Positions 8,837 through 17,042 of a DNA stretch of 64,000 nucleotides are shown here, in pieces. The position numbers and the translations under genes are program-made. The stretch's first letter is position 1, and every line of letters begins with the position of its first letter. Source of the stretch: Rhizobium aethiopicum. Lineage in GTDB: Bacteria > Pseudomonadota > Alphaproteobacteria > Rhizobiales > Rhizobiaceae. The stretch lies in assembly GCF_014197535.1 (NCBI RefSeq), contig NZ_JACIFV010000008.1, forward strand, positions 1 to 64,000, in the 5' to 3' direction. The notes under the pieces are model-generated. The model was given only the letters and a program-made list of their open reading frames with translations, did no database searches and had not been told where the DNA came from.

Positions 8837-10299
8837 TCGCTCCTAAAAAACTGATGGCCGTGCTGGTATTTCCGCTGGCGCTGAGCGGCTGCGTCACAGG
8901 CGCCGAATATTCCAGCAAGGAGGCGGGCTTCACCTCCGTCGCAAACAAGACCGCCACCGTAACGGCCAAAGAGACCGTCTGGATCCAGAACCAGAACCAA
9001 GCACGGTCCGCCGCCGCGCAGGTCAGAAGCCTGCTCGCGCAAAAGAAGGCCCTCGATGTCGAGACCGCCGTCCAGATCGCGCTCCTCAACAACAGGGGCC
9101 TCCAGGCCGCCTACGCCGATCTCGGCGATAGCGCGGCCGACGCCTGGCAGTCGACCATGTTCACCAATCCGACCGTCTCCATCGGCACAACGGGCCTGGG
9201 AACGCCGGAACTGGAGGCGTTCAAGACGATCGAAGGGATGATCACCACGAACATCCTGGCGCTCGTAACGAAGAACCGGGACATGGCGATCGCCGACACC
9301 CGTTTCCGGCAGGCGCAGCTGACCGCCGCGGTGAAAACGCTTGAGGTCGCCGCCGATACGCGGCGCGCCTGGATTGGGGCGGTGGCCGCCTGGGAGAACG
9401 TCGGGCAGTTGCAGCGCGCCCAGGCAACGGCGGACGCCGCTTCCGACCTTGCGGAAAAGCTTGGCGAGACCGGTGCGATGACCAAAGGCGCCCAGGCACG
9501 CGAACATGTGTTCGTCGCCGAACTCGCCGGCGAGACCGCGAAGGCCCGCCTGGCCGCTCGTCTCGCCAAGGAGGAGCTGACACGGCTGTTGGGTCTCTGG
9601 GGATCCGACCTGGGCTACCAGGTCCCGAACAGCCTGCCGCCATTGCCCAAGTCTGTCGTCAGACGCGACACCATCGAGGCCGAGGCCATGAAGAACCGCA
9701 TCGACCTTCAGGTGGCGAAGCTGGAACTGGAGGCGACAGCCAAATCCTACGGGCTAACCGAAGCGACGCGCTATGTCACGGATCTCCAAATCCTGACGGG
9801 CTTCGAGACGGAACGCGAAATCGAGGACGACGAGAAGAAGACCAGAACAACCGGCCAGGTCGAACTGGAATTCGCGATCCCGATCTTCGACACCGGCAAG
9901 GCGCGAATGCGCAAGGTCGAGCTGGCCTATATGCGGGCGGCAAACCAGCTCGCGGAGGAGGCCGTCAACGTCCGCTCGGAAGCACGCTCGGCATACGAGG
10001 CATACCGCTCGAACTACGCCATCGCGCGGCACTACCGCAACAATGTCGTGCCGCTGCGCACCAAGGTCGAGGAGGAATCCCTGCTGACCTATAACGGCAT
10101 GATCTCGAACACCTTCGAGCTGCTCACCGATACCCGCGACAAGATCAATTCCATCCTGCTCTCCGTCAACGCCAAGCGCGATTTCTGGCTCGCCGAAGCC
10201 AATCTCGCGCCCGCGATCTACGGCGGCGGCGCGACCAACGCGTCGGCAGAGACCGAAGTCGCCGCTGCCCCGGGCAGCAGCGGCGGCAGCGGCCATTGA
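8833..10299 (+). CDS. TolC-family outer membrane efflux lipoprotein
   Basis: A 488-residue outer-membrane factor. The signal peptide ends in LSGC, predicting a lipidated N terminus as in the OprM/CusC branch. The body has the two long alpha-helical repeats typical of OMF proteins (ALLNNRGLQAAYADLGDSAADAW and its second-half counterpart YEAYRSNYAIARHYRNNVVPLRTK). It starts at GTG and overlaps the lipoprotein stop. No RND pump or membrane-fusion gene is present in the cassette, so it must pair with a pump elsewhere or act as a stand-alone channel, as suggested for copper OMF/multicopper oxidase operons. Confidence 0.9.
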   Translation: MIAPKKLMAVLVFPLALSGCVTGAEYSSKEAGFTSVANKTATVTAKETVWIQNQNQARSAAAQVRSLLAQKKALDVETAVQIALLNNRGLQAAYADLGDSAADAWQSTMFTNPTVSIGTTGLGTPELEAFKTIEGMITTNILALVTKNRDMAIADTRFRQAQLTAAVKTLEVAADTRRAWIGAVAAWENVGQLQRAQATADAASDLAEKLGETGAMTKGAQAREHVFVAELAGETAKARLAARLAKEELTRLLGLWGSDLGYQVPNSLPPLPKSVVRRDTIEAEAMKNRIDLQVAKLELEATAKSYGLTEATRYVTDLQILTGFETEREIEDDEKKTRTTGQVELEFAIPIFDTGKARMRKVELAYMRAANQLAEEAVNVRSEARSAYEAYRSNYAIARHYRNNVVPLRTKVEEESLLTYNGMISNTFELLTDTRDKINSILLSVNAKRDFWLAEANLAPAIYGGGATNASAETEVAAAPGSSGGSGH

Positions 10300-10313
10300 G
10301 AAAGGAACCCACC

Positions 10314-11660
10314 ATGTTCAACAGACGACAACTGTTCGGTGCGAGCGCAGCCCTGCTGGCGGCCGGCGCCTGGACGAAAACCTCGGCGATGGGTCTGCCC
10401 GACGCCCCGACGATGGAATCGGCGGACATGCAGCCGCCGCTCCACCCGACTTCCGGCCCGGATTATCAGCCGGTCGTCACCCTCAACGGCTGGACCCTGC
10501 CCCACCGGATGAACAACGGCGTCAAGGAGTTCCACCTCGTCGCAGAGCCGGTCGAACGCGAGATGGCGGACGGCATGACCGCTTATCTCTGGGGCTATAA
10601 CGGCCAGTCTCCGGGTCCGACGCTCGAGGCGGTCGAAGGCGACCGGGTGCGTATCTTCGTCACCAACAAGCTGCCGGAACACACGACGATCCACTGGCAT
10701 GGAATGATACTGCCGTCGGGCATGGACGGCGTCGGCGGGCTGACGCAGCCGCATATTCCTGTCGGCAAGACCTATGTCTACGAGTTCGATCTCGTGAAGT
10801 CTGGCACCTTCATGTACCACCCGCATTCCGACGAGATGGTGCAGATGGCGATGGGCATGATGGGTTTCTTCGTCGTCCATCCCAAAGACCCCGCGTTCAT
10901 GCGCGTCGACCGCGACTTCGTCTTCCTGCTCAACGCCTACGACATCGATCCCGGCTCCTATGTGCCGCGTGTCATGGAAATGACCGACTTCAACATGTGG
11001 TGCTGGAACAGCCGCGTGTTTCCGGACATCAGCCCGCTGGTCGTTTCCGTGAACGACCGCGTGCGGGTGCGGGTCGGCAACCTGACCATGACCAACCACC
11101 CGGTTCACATGCATGGTTATGACTTCGAGGTGACATGCACGGATGGTGGCTGGGTGCGGCCCGAGGCTCGATGGCCGGAGGTGAGCATCGACATCCCCGT
11201 CGGCGCTATGCGCGCCTATGAGTTCGACGCCAAACACCTCGGCGACTGGGCGATCCACTGCCACAAGTCGCATCACACGATGAACGCCATGGGCCACGAC
11301 ATCCCGACCTTCATCGGCGCGGATAAGTCGAAGCTCGCCGAGAAGATCCGCAAACTTCAACCGGATTACATGCCCATGGGCACCAAGGGCATGGCCGACA
11401 TGGGCGAAATGGAAATGCCCATTCCCGAGAACACCATTCCCATGATGACTGGCTGGGGACCGCATGGCCCGATCGAGATGGGCGGCATGTTTTCGGTCGT
11501 GAAGGTCCGCGAGGGCATCTCGGCTGACGATTACTCCGATCCGGGCTGGTACGAAAACCCGCCCGGGACGCAGGCCTGGGAGTGGACGGGCGAGCTACCG
11601 GACGCGACCAAGGCCAAAGACGCAAAAACACAAATCACGCCAAAGCCGACGAATGGCTGA
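10314..11660 (+). CDS. Tat-exported multicopper oxidase (copper resistance type)
   Basis: A 448-residue periplasmic multicopper oxidase, probably oxidising Cu(I) to Cu(II). The N terminus has a twin-arginine signal (NRRQLFGAS). All four copper motifs are present: HWHG near 127, HPHS near 170, HPVHMHG near 263, and HCHKSHHTMNAM near 316, the last combining trinuclear and type 1 ligands including the axial Met. A Met-rich tail (MGTKGMADMGEMEMP) resembles CopA/CueO copper-binding segments. The ATG at 10314 is preceded by AAAGGA; it follows the efflux gene by 14 bp. Assembly as a folded enzyme fits Tat export. Confidence 0.93.
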   Translation: MFNRRQLFGASAALLAAGAWTKTSAMGLPDAPTMESADMQPPLHPTSGPDYQPVVTLNGWTLPHRMNNGVKEFHLVAEPVEREMADGMTAYLWGYNGQSPGPTLEAVEGDRVRIFVTNKLPEHTTIHWHGMILPSGMDGVGGLTQPHIPVGKTYVYEFDLVKSGTFMYHPHSDEMVQMAMGMMGFFVVHPKDPAFMRVDRDFVFLLNAYDIDPGSYVPRVMEMTDFNMWCWNSRVFPDISPLVVSVNDRVRVRVGNLTMTNHPVHMHGYDFEVTCTDGGWVRPEARWPEVSIDIPVGAMRAYEFDAKHLGDWAIHCHKSHHTMNAMGHDIPTFIGADKSKLAEKIRKLQPDYMPMGTKGMADMGEMEMPIPENTIPMMTGWGPHGPIEMGGMFSVVKVREGISADDYSDPGWYENPPGTQAWEWTGELPDATKAKDAKTQITPKPTNG

Positions 11661-11692
11661 GGCTCAATATCCACATCAAAAAGGATCTACGC

Positions 11693-12172
11693 ATGAAGAA
11701 TTATGTATTGGCGCTGGCACTCGCGGCGCTGGCAACTCCCGCCGTCGCCTCGGGCAACCATGCCGGTGGTCACGGTGAGAAAATGGCGGTCGGCGAGCCT
11801 GGCGAAAAGGCCAAAGCGACGCAGACGATCCGCGTCACGATGAAGGAAACCGACGATGGGCAGATGTTGTTCACGCCCGCGGTCTTCAACGTCCGCAAGG
11901 GACAGACGGTCAAGATCGAGATCAAGAATGCCGGCACCGTCGACCACGAATTCGTGCTCGACCAGGAGGACAAGATCCTGGAACACAAGAAGGTGATGGA
12001 GAAGTTCCCGGAAATGGAACATGCCGACGCCAACTCCATCCGCCTTCCGGCCGGTCAATCCGGCGAGGTCGTCTGGAAGTTCACCACCGATGGCGAGTTC
12101 AAATTCGCTTGCCTGATTCCCGGCCACTACGAAGCCGGCATGCACGGCGACGTTACCGTCTCTGGCAAGTAA
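11693..12172 (+). CDS. Periplasmic cupredoxin (blue copper protein)
   Basis: A 159-residue secreted cupredoxin. After a signal peptide (to about residue 20) and a His/Gly-rich linker comes a plastocyanin-like fold with type 1 copper ligands H85 (VDHEF), C140, H145 and M150 (ACLIPGHYEAGM). AAGGA lies 9 bases before the chosen ATG; the open frame extends upstream into the oxidase gene but without support. Sitting 32 bp behind the multicopper oxidase, it is a natural electron acceptor or copper carrier for that enzyme. Confidence 0.92.
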   Translation: MKNYVLALALAALATPAVASGNHAGGHGEKMAVGEPGEKAKATQTIRVTMKETDDGQMLFTPAVFNVRKGQTVKIEIKNAGTVDHEFVLDQEDKILEHKKVMEKFPEMEHADANSIRLPAGQSGEVVWKFTTDGEFKFACLIPGHYEAGMHGDVTVSGK

Positions 12173-12196
12173 CCCTCAGTAAAAGGAGTCACGAAG

Positions 12197-12484
12197 ATGA
12201 AATCCGCAATGATCAAAATCGGCGTTGCCGCCCTGTTTTCAGCCAGCGCGGCCTTCGGTGCGTTCGCCGAGGAATTCACCAAGGGCGTCGTCAACAAGGT
12301 CGACGCGAAGGCGAAGAAGGTCACCATCAAGCATGAAGACCTGAAGAACCTCGACATGCCTGCGATGACGATGGTCTTCCGGGTCGAAGATGCGGCTCTG
12401 ATCGACAAGCTGAAGGAAGGTTCGAGCGTCGAGTTCGTCGCCGAACGCGTCAACGGCAAGCTGACGGTCACCGAAGTCAAGTAG
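12197..12484 (+). CDS. CusF-like periplasmic copper-binding protein
   Basis: A 95-residue small metallochaperone with a signal peptide (cleaved near FAEE) and the CusF beta-barrel motif. The copper ligands are H46, M57 and M59 in HEDLKNLDMPAMTMVF. The tryptophan that caps the copper in Escherichia coli CusF appears replaced by M54, so the site may be all-thioether plus His. It follows the cupredoxin by 24 bp with AAGGAG as ribosome binding site. It likely hands Cu(I) to the outer-membrane or oxidase components. Confidence 0.9.
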   Translation: MKSAMIKIGVAALFSASAAFGAFAEEFTKGVVNKVDAKAKKVTIKHEDLKNLDMPAMTMVFRVEDAALIDKLKEGSSVEFVAERVNGKLTVTEVK

Positions 12485-12494
12485 CTGAACTCCT

Positions 12495-12520
12495 GCCGCC
12501 CGGATGCGCGTCCGGGCGGC
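12495..12520 (+). other. Perfect 10-bp stem hairpin between cusF-like and DUF411 genes
   Basis: GCCGCCCGGA (12495-12504) pairs exactly with TCCGGGCGGC (12511-12520) across a 6-base loop. It is not followed by a T tract, so it may attenuate transcription or protect the upstream mRNA end rather than terminate fully. A GAGGAG ribosome binding site for the next gene follows it closely. Confidence 0.6.
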
Positions 12521-12541
12521 AGCGGACGAGGAGTGGAGACG

Positions 12542-13003
12542 ATGCATAGGAGAAGCTTGATTGCACTTGCGACTTCCGCGCTGGCATTCCCCGGCAGCTG
12601 GACCTTCGCCGCCGCGCCGGTAAGGATGACAGTCTATAAGGACCCGAACTGCGGTTGCTGCCATGAATGGTCGAAGGCGATGGCGGCGGCAGGATTTTCT
12701 GTCGAGACCCGCGATACCGACGACCTTGCCGCGGTCAAGGCGCGGCTGGGCGTGCCTGGCGAGCTCGAAGGATGTCACACGGCCGTGATCGAGGAATATT
12801 ACCTGGAAGGACACGTGCCACTCGAGGTCATCCGGCGCCTGCTGCGGGAGCGACCGCCGCTCCGCGGCCTCGCCGTGCCGGGCATGCCGCCGGGCTCGCT
12901 CGGGATGGGTGACGACCCGCAGGCGTCCTATGACGTCTATGCCATTCCCTGGGGAGCCGGCCCACCCTATCTGTTCATGGAGGTCCGTCCGCGGAAGGGT
13001 TGA
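12542..13003 (+). CDS. DUF411 metal-binding protein
   Basis: A 153-residue periplasmic DUF411 protein. The N terminus (MHRRSLIALATSALA) is a signal peptide with some Tat-like character. The family's metal motif is at C37, C39, C40 and H41 (NCGCCHEW), and the later conserved GCHTA and HVP motifs are present. DUF411 proteins are regularly found in copper and silver resistance operons, and this one closes the plus-strand copper run. ATG 12542 is preferred over an in-frame GTG at 12533 because GAGGAG lies 8 bases before it. Confidence 0.88.
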   Translation: MHRRSLIALATSALAFPGSWTFAAAPVRMTVYKDPNCGCCHEWSKAMAAAGFSVETRDTDDLAAVKARLGVPGELEGCHTAVIEEYYLEGHVPLEVIRRLLRERPPLRGLAVPGMPPGSLGMGDDPQASYDVYAIPWGAGPPYLFMEVRPRKG

Positions 13004-13037
13004 CGCCGCGACTGATCCGGCCACGCCGTGCTAACGT

Positions 13038-13400
13038 TCAGGAAGCAGGAGCGGTGCAGAGCGTCGCCCAGAGATCGTGCTTCCAGTCGGTCCCCGGCCG
13101 GGCGGAAACGTCGACTACATATTCGGCGGAATTCACGCGCACCATGGCAGGTGAAACGCATCGCACACTCGCCTCGTGCCTTCCCCCATCCTGATAGAGC
13201 ACGGCCCCGTCGCGGTCGATTTCTGATAGCGTAATGACGACATCGAAATCGAAGGCGCGATCGTGTGCCGGTCCGCCCTCCGTCAAACTGAGGCTCACCA
13301 ATCGGCTGTCGTCGAACGCAGTCGTGTGGAAGGCGCCCGATGCAGCCAACATCGATGCGGACTGAAGGCAAAGTATCAGAGACAGAAGGATCCGGCGCAT
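13038..13400 (-). CDS. Secreted hypothetical protein
   Basis: A 120-residue protein of unknown family. It has a signal peptide (MRRILLSLILCLQSASMLAASG) and a beta-rich mature part with two cysteines that could form a disulfide. GGGAGGGGAG lies just upstream of the ATG at 13400. It lies 14 bp downstream of the frameshifted EF-hand gene on the same strand and so is probably co-transcribed with it, converging on the copper run. No metal motif is visible, so only location suggests a periplasmic stress role. Confidence 0.65.
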   Translation of the reverse strand: MRRILLSLILCLQSASMLAASGAFHTTAFDDSRLVSLSLTEGGPAHDRAFDFDVVITLSEIDRDGAVLYQDGGRHEASVRCVSPAMVRVNSAEYVVDVSARPGTDWKHDLWATLCTAPAS

Positions 13401-13414
13401 CTCCCCTCCCGTGG

Positions 13415-13896
13415 TCAATGCCCTTTCAACCTATCATATTCCAGGACGCTTCGCGACTGTTGGTGGCGACCTCCGCCCCCTACGGCCGGCCAGAACGCTT
13501 GCATCTCCTCGCGTGTGACTTTGCCATCCCTGTTGGCGTCGACGCTGTCGAATATGCGCTTGTGGATGACCGTCACTTCCTCGAAGGACAGCGCCCCATC
13601 CCCATCCGCGTCGGCAATTGCGACCATGTCTTCATCATCTGTCCGCGCGTGCCCATCGGCGGCATGCCTTCCATCATGCCCCGCCCCATCATTCCACCGG
13701 GCATCATGTCGGATCCGGGCATAACTTCCTGGCCGTGTCCGGTCGTCACCTCAGTTCCCGCGGGCGAAGCGCCCCCAGATCCATTTGCAGGATGATGCGG
13801 ATCCGCTCCGCTCGCCTGTGCCATGGCAAGTCCCGGACCGCCGGCGGCAATGGCCACAGACAGCAGCACCGCGGCTGTAATTTTTGTCGTTCTCAC
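13415..13896 (-). pseudogene. Secreted Met-rich EF-hand protein, frameshifted by one missing base
   Basis: The GTG at 13896 (AAAGGAG 8 bases upstream) begins a signal peptide (VRTTKITAAVLLSVAIAAGG), a Met/Gly-rich segment (MMPGGMMGRGMMEGM) and MGTRGQMMKT. The frame is then lost. One frame over, starting MVAIADADGDG, come two calcium-type EF hands, DADGDGALSFEE and DANRDGKVTREE. Restoring one base near 13625-13628 gives a single protein of about 160 residues, the architecture of periplasmic EF-hand proteins found near rhizobial metal genes. The Met-rich part could bind copper. It is a pseudogene or a sequence error. Confidence 0.75.
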
Positions 13897-14047
13897 CGTT
13901 GTTTCTCCTTTCGCTCGGCCTGTACCACCGACTGAAGAGAGCGCCGCCGCGGCGGCGGCCATCCGAAGCCGGCATCAAGCGTTGCGCCTGCACAATGGGC
14001 ACGCCAGATGCGATAGCGCCATTATCTGCCCGATCGTCGTAACCTCT

Positions 14048-14061
14048 TTGATTCAAATCAA
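14048..14061. promoter_or_regulatory. Perfect FNR/FixK-type anaerobox
   Basis: TTGATTCAAATCAA matches the FNR/FixK consensus TTGAT-N4-ATCAA at every position. It lies 151 bp upstream of the GTG of the EF-hand gene on the minus strand; on the plus side the nearest gene is the 3' end of a regulator, so the EF-hand/secreted pair is the only likely target. This suggests oxygen-responsive control, but the distance to the start is larger than usual. Confidence 0.65.
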
Positions 14062-14123
14062 TAGAGCTGCCCCGACGCTGAAGGCTTGCCTAACTTTCAA
14101 AGCCCTCGACCAAGCGACATGGG

Positions 14124-15629
14124 TTAAGGGAGACCGGCCTTGCGGTAGCCATCGACGAAATGCTGAAGCGTTGCCGCATCGCGAAAAGGCTCCGTCGTCG
14201 CCCAGTGACCGGATGAAAAATGTGGGTTGGCGACGAGGAACAGTTCGGCTTCGGCACGCGCCTCCTCGAGCCGGCCGAGCTGGGCCAGGCTGGCCGCCAG
14301 GAACCGGCGTGAGCTTGTGCGATAGGTCTCCTCCCGCCGCAGCGTCTCGATAGCGGCCTCGTTTTTCCCCGCCGCATACTGCGCCTGACCGAGCGCCAGA
14401 TAATACCAACTTGCCGGAAACGGGTTCAGCCGGAATGCCTTGCCGATATAGTCTAGCCCCTCGTCGATCCGCCCTGCGAGGACCGAGATGTCGGATAATG
14501 CGGCAAAAGTGTCCGCCTCATTCGGGTCGAGTTCGATTGCCTTGGCGAATTGCGCATCCGCCTCCGCGAAATCGCGCGCATAAGCAAGCAGATAAGCCAG
14601 GACCCAACGGCAGCCGACATCGTTCGGATCGATCGCAACAGCCTTTTGCGCCAGTTCCAGAGCAGCGTCGCGGTTCGATTCCGTCGGCCCGCCGCTATGG
14701 ACCCATCCCATCCAGTGGTTCATGGCAAGCCAGCGATAGGCCTCGGCATAGTCCGGGTCGAGGCTGACAGCGCGTGTCAGCATCAAATGCGCTTCCTGAG
14801 CCGCCTGCGGGGAATCGTCCATCAGCTTGCGCGCCCGCACGCAAAGATCGTAAGCCTCGAGGTTCTTCGGCCGATTGCGCGGCGGCGGCGCGCGCAGCCG
14901 GCCGAGCAGCGCTTCGACGATCCTAGCCGTCACCTCGTCCTGAACGGCGAAAATATCGCCCAGACTGCGATCGAAGCGATCCGCCCAGAGATGATCGCCG
15001 CTGACCGCATCGATCAGCTTGGCATTGATGCGCACGCGCCCAGCGGCACGCCTAGCGCTGCCCTCGAGCAGGTAGCGCACACCGAGCTCCTCGGCGATTT
15101 CTCGCACGTCGATCCCCTTGCCCTTATAGGCGAAGACCGAGTTGCGGGCGATGACGAACAGCCCAGGCATCCTGGAGAGGTCGGTAATAAGGTCTTCCGT
15201 CAGCCCGTCCGCGAAGGATTCCTGGTCGGGATCGTTGCCGATATTCAGGAAGGGCAGCACAGCGATCGTCGGCTTGTCAGGCAGCGGCAAGGTTTTTCGC
15301 CGCATGCCGCTCAGCCGATGCACGGCTCCCGTGAAGCGGTAGCCGGCGCGTGGAACCGTTGCAATCCATTCACCGCCGCCGGCGGACGGGCCGAGCAGCT
15401 TGCGCAGCTGCGCGATCTGGACGGTGAGGTTGCCTTCCTCGACCGCCATGCCTTGCCAGGCCGCGTCCATCAGATCGGTCTTCGCAAGGATTTCTCCCGT
15501 TCGCCCGACGAGCGCCGCAAGCAGCTTCAGCCCGCGGTGGCTGATGGCAACGGGATCATCGTTCCGAAGCAGCGTTCCCGCATCCGGATCAAGCACGAAC
15601 GGACCAAAGGCAAAGCGCGATCCCTGCAT
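14124..15629 (-). CDS. OmpR-type winged-helix regulator with TolB-like and TPR domains
   Basis: A 501-residue soluble transcription regulator. Residues about 1-103 form an OmpR/CadC winged helix (FGPFVLDPDAGTLL, then EGNLTVQIAQLRKLLG and VPRAGYRF). A TolB/FlgO-like segment follows (KPTIAVLPFLNIGNDPDQESFADGLTEDLI), then TPR repeats from about 270 onward. There is no receiver domain and no transmembrane helix, unlike CadC. The family is abundant in rhizobia and often annotated as an adenylate cyclase, but no cyclase residues are present. It lies between the copper cassette and the MFS gene, reading away from the latter; its target could be either or neither. Confidence 0.87.
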   Translation of the reverse strand: MQGSRFAFGPFVLDPDAGTLLRNDDPVAISHRGLKLLAALVGRTGEILAKTDLMDAAWQGMAVEEGNLTVQIAQLRKLLGPSAGGGEWIATVPRAGYRFTGAVHRLSGMRRKTLPLPDKPTIAVLPFLNIGNDPDQESFADGLTEDLITDLSRMPGLFVIARNSVFAYKGKGIDVREIAEELGVRYLLEGSARRAAGRVRINAKLIDAVSGDHLWADRFDRSLGDIFAVQDEVTARIVEALLGRLRAPPPRNRPKNLEAYDLCVRARKLMDDSPQAAQEAHLMLTRAVSLDPDYAEAYRWLAMNHWMGWVHSGGPTESNRDAALELAQKAVAIDPNDVGCRWVLAYLLAYARDFAEADAQFAKAIELDPNEADTFAALSDISVLAGRIDEGLDYIGKAFRLNPFPASWYYLALGQAQYAAGKNEAAIETLRREETYRTSSRRFLAASLAQLGRLEEARAEAELFLVANPHFSSGHWATTEPFRDAATLQHFVDGYRKAGLP

Positions 15630-15768
15630 AAAGCGGATCTATAGTCCGTTTGGAAGTTTTTGAGAGCATTTTGGCGAGGCTTAATTACGCCGCTCCCCCT
15701 ATCCTGCAGAATTCCATCCTCTTTCAACTCATGGGCTCGACCCACCATTGACCGAGGAGGAGATCTGC

Positions 15769-16970
15769 ATGACCGCCGCAAGCACGACATCACAGAGCGA
15801 GGATCGGATTCCATGGACTGCGATGGCCGGCATTATCGCGACGGTGACGGCGTTTGACGTGGCGCAAGGACTGACCTACCCGCTGCTGAGTTTCATCCTG
15901 GAGCGACAGGGAACAACAACAGGCCTGATCGGCCTCTCGGCAGCGATGACGCCACTGGGTTTCATCATATCGGCGCCCCTCATTCCGGCGCTTTCGCGAG
16001 GCGTAGGCGGGGCGCGGCTGGCCATCCTCTGTTCGATCCTGGCTGCCCTTACCCTGGTCGCGATTGCCTGGACCCAGCAGGTCTGGGCCTGGATGCCGCT
16101 GCGTTTCCTGCTCGGCTTTTTTTCCAACCCGCTCTACGTGATCAGCGAACCTGGCTGGTCACGATCACGCCGGCACCGCGCCGCGGCCGAATCCTCGGCC
16201 TCTATTCATCGATCGTTTCGGCTGGTTTCGGTGTGGGCCCGCTACCCCTTGGCCTCGCCGGCACGGAAGGCTGGCCCCCCTTCATGATCGGCATCACAGC
16301 CTTCGTTGCCTGCGGCCTGATCGTGCTGGCCGTTGCCCCACGCCTGCCTGAGATGCCTGTTGAAGGCGAGGCAATGTCGGTCGGCGGCTTCTTCCGGCTG
16401 GCGCCGCTGCTGCTGTTTGCGGTTTTCACCGCCGCCGCCTTCGAGCAGATCCTGCTTTCCCTGTTCACCGTCTATGGAACGGTACTCGGCAGCGCCGAGG
16501 GGCGCATCGCTTCGCTCATCACTTGTTTCGTCGCCGGCAACGCCGTGCTGCAGATCCTGCTCGGGCGGGCGGCCGAACGGTTCGGCGCGACGCGGACCAT
16601 GTTGTTCTGTGTGCTGGCTTGCCTCACCGGCTGCCTGCTGCTGGCGTTCATCTTCAACACCCGGCTCGTCTGGCCGCTGGTTTTTGTCTGGGGCGGCGTC
16701 TCCTTCGGGCTCTACACCACGTCGCTGATCCAGCTCGGCGAGCGTTTCAACGGCCAGACCTTGATCGTCGGCAATGCGGCCTTCGCCTTCGCGTGGGGCA
16801 TCGGCGGCATGGCAGGCTCGCCGGCGGCCGGATTGGCAATGCAGCTGATCAGGCATCAGGGCCTGCCACTATCCCTCGGTCTGCTCAGCGGCCTCCTGGC
16901 GGTGCTTCTGTGGACAGAGAAACGGCGCGGCGTCGCCCTTGACCGGCGCCCTCCCCGATCGCCGCAGTGA
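15769..16970 (+). pseudogene. MFS transporter, frameshifted by one missing base
   Basis: The ATG at 15769 (GAGGAG upstream) starts an MFS protein with helices through LGFFSNPLYVISE. At about 16147-16149 the frame breaks: the expected SETWLVTITPAPRRGRILG is encoded in the next frame, which then runs through VGPLPLGLAG and six further helices to 16970. Adding one A in the AGCGAACC run restores about 400 residues, the normal MFS length. The family member resembles drug or sugar exporters of the YfcJ/YbjJ kind; its substrate is unknown. It lies 72 bp before a LacI regulator. Confidence 0.78.
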
Positions 16971-17000
16971 AGTGTCAGATCAATGTCATCGAAATCGTTT

Positions 17001-17040
17001 AAAGCGCCCCGCAACGAATTGGATTGATGCGAGGCGCTTT
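17001..17040 (+). promoter_or_regulatory. Hairpin covering the lacI-type ribosome binding site
   Basis: AAAGCGCCCCGCA (17001-17013) can pair with TGCGAGGCGCTTT (17028-17040) with a single mismatch. The right arm contains the GAGG that lies 8 bases before the regulator's ATG at 17043. It could therefore act as a terminator of the MFS gene, hold down translation of the regulator, or serve as a dyad operator for autoregulation. Confidence 0.5.
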
Positions 17041-17042
17041 CG

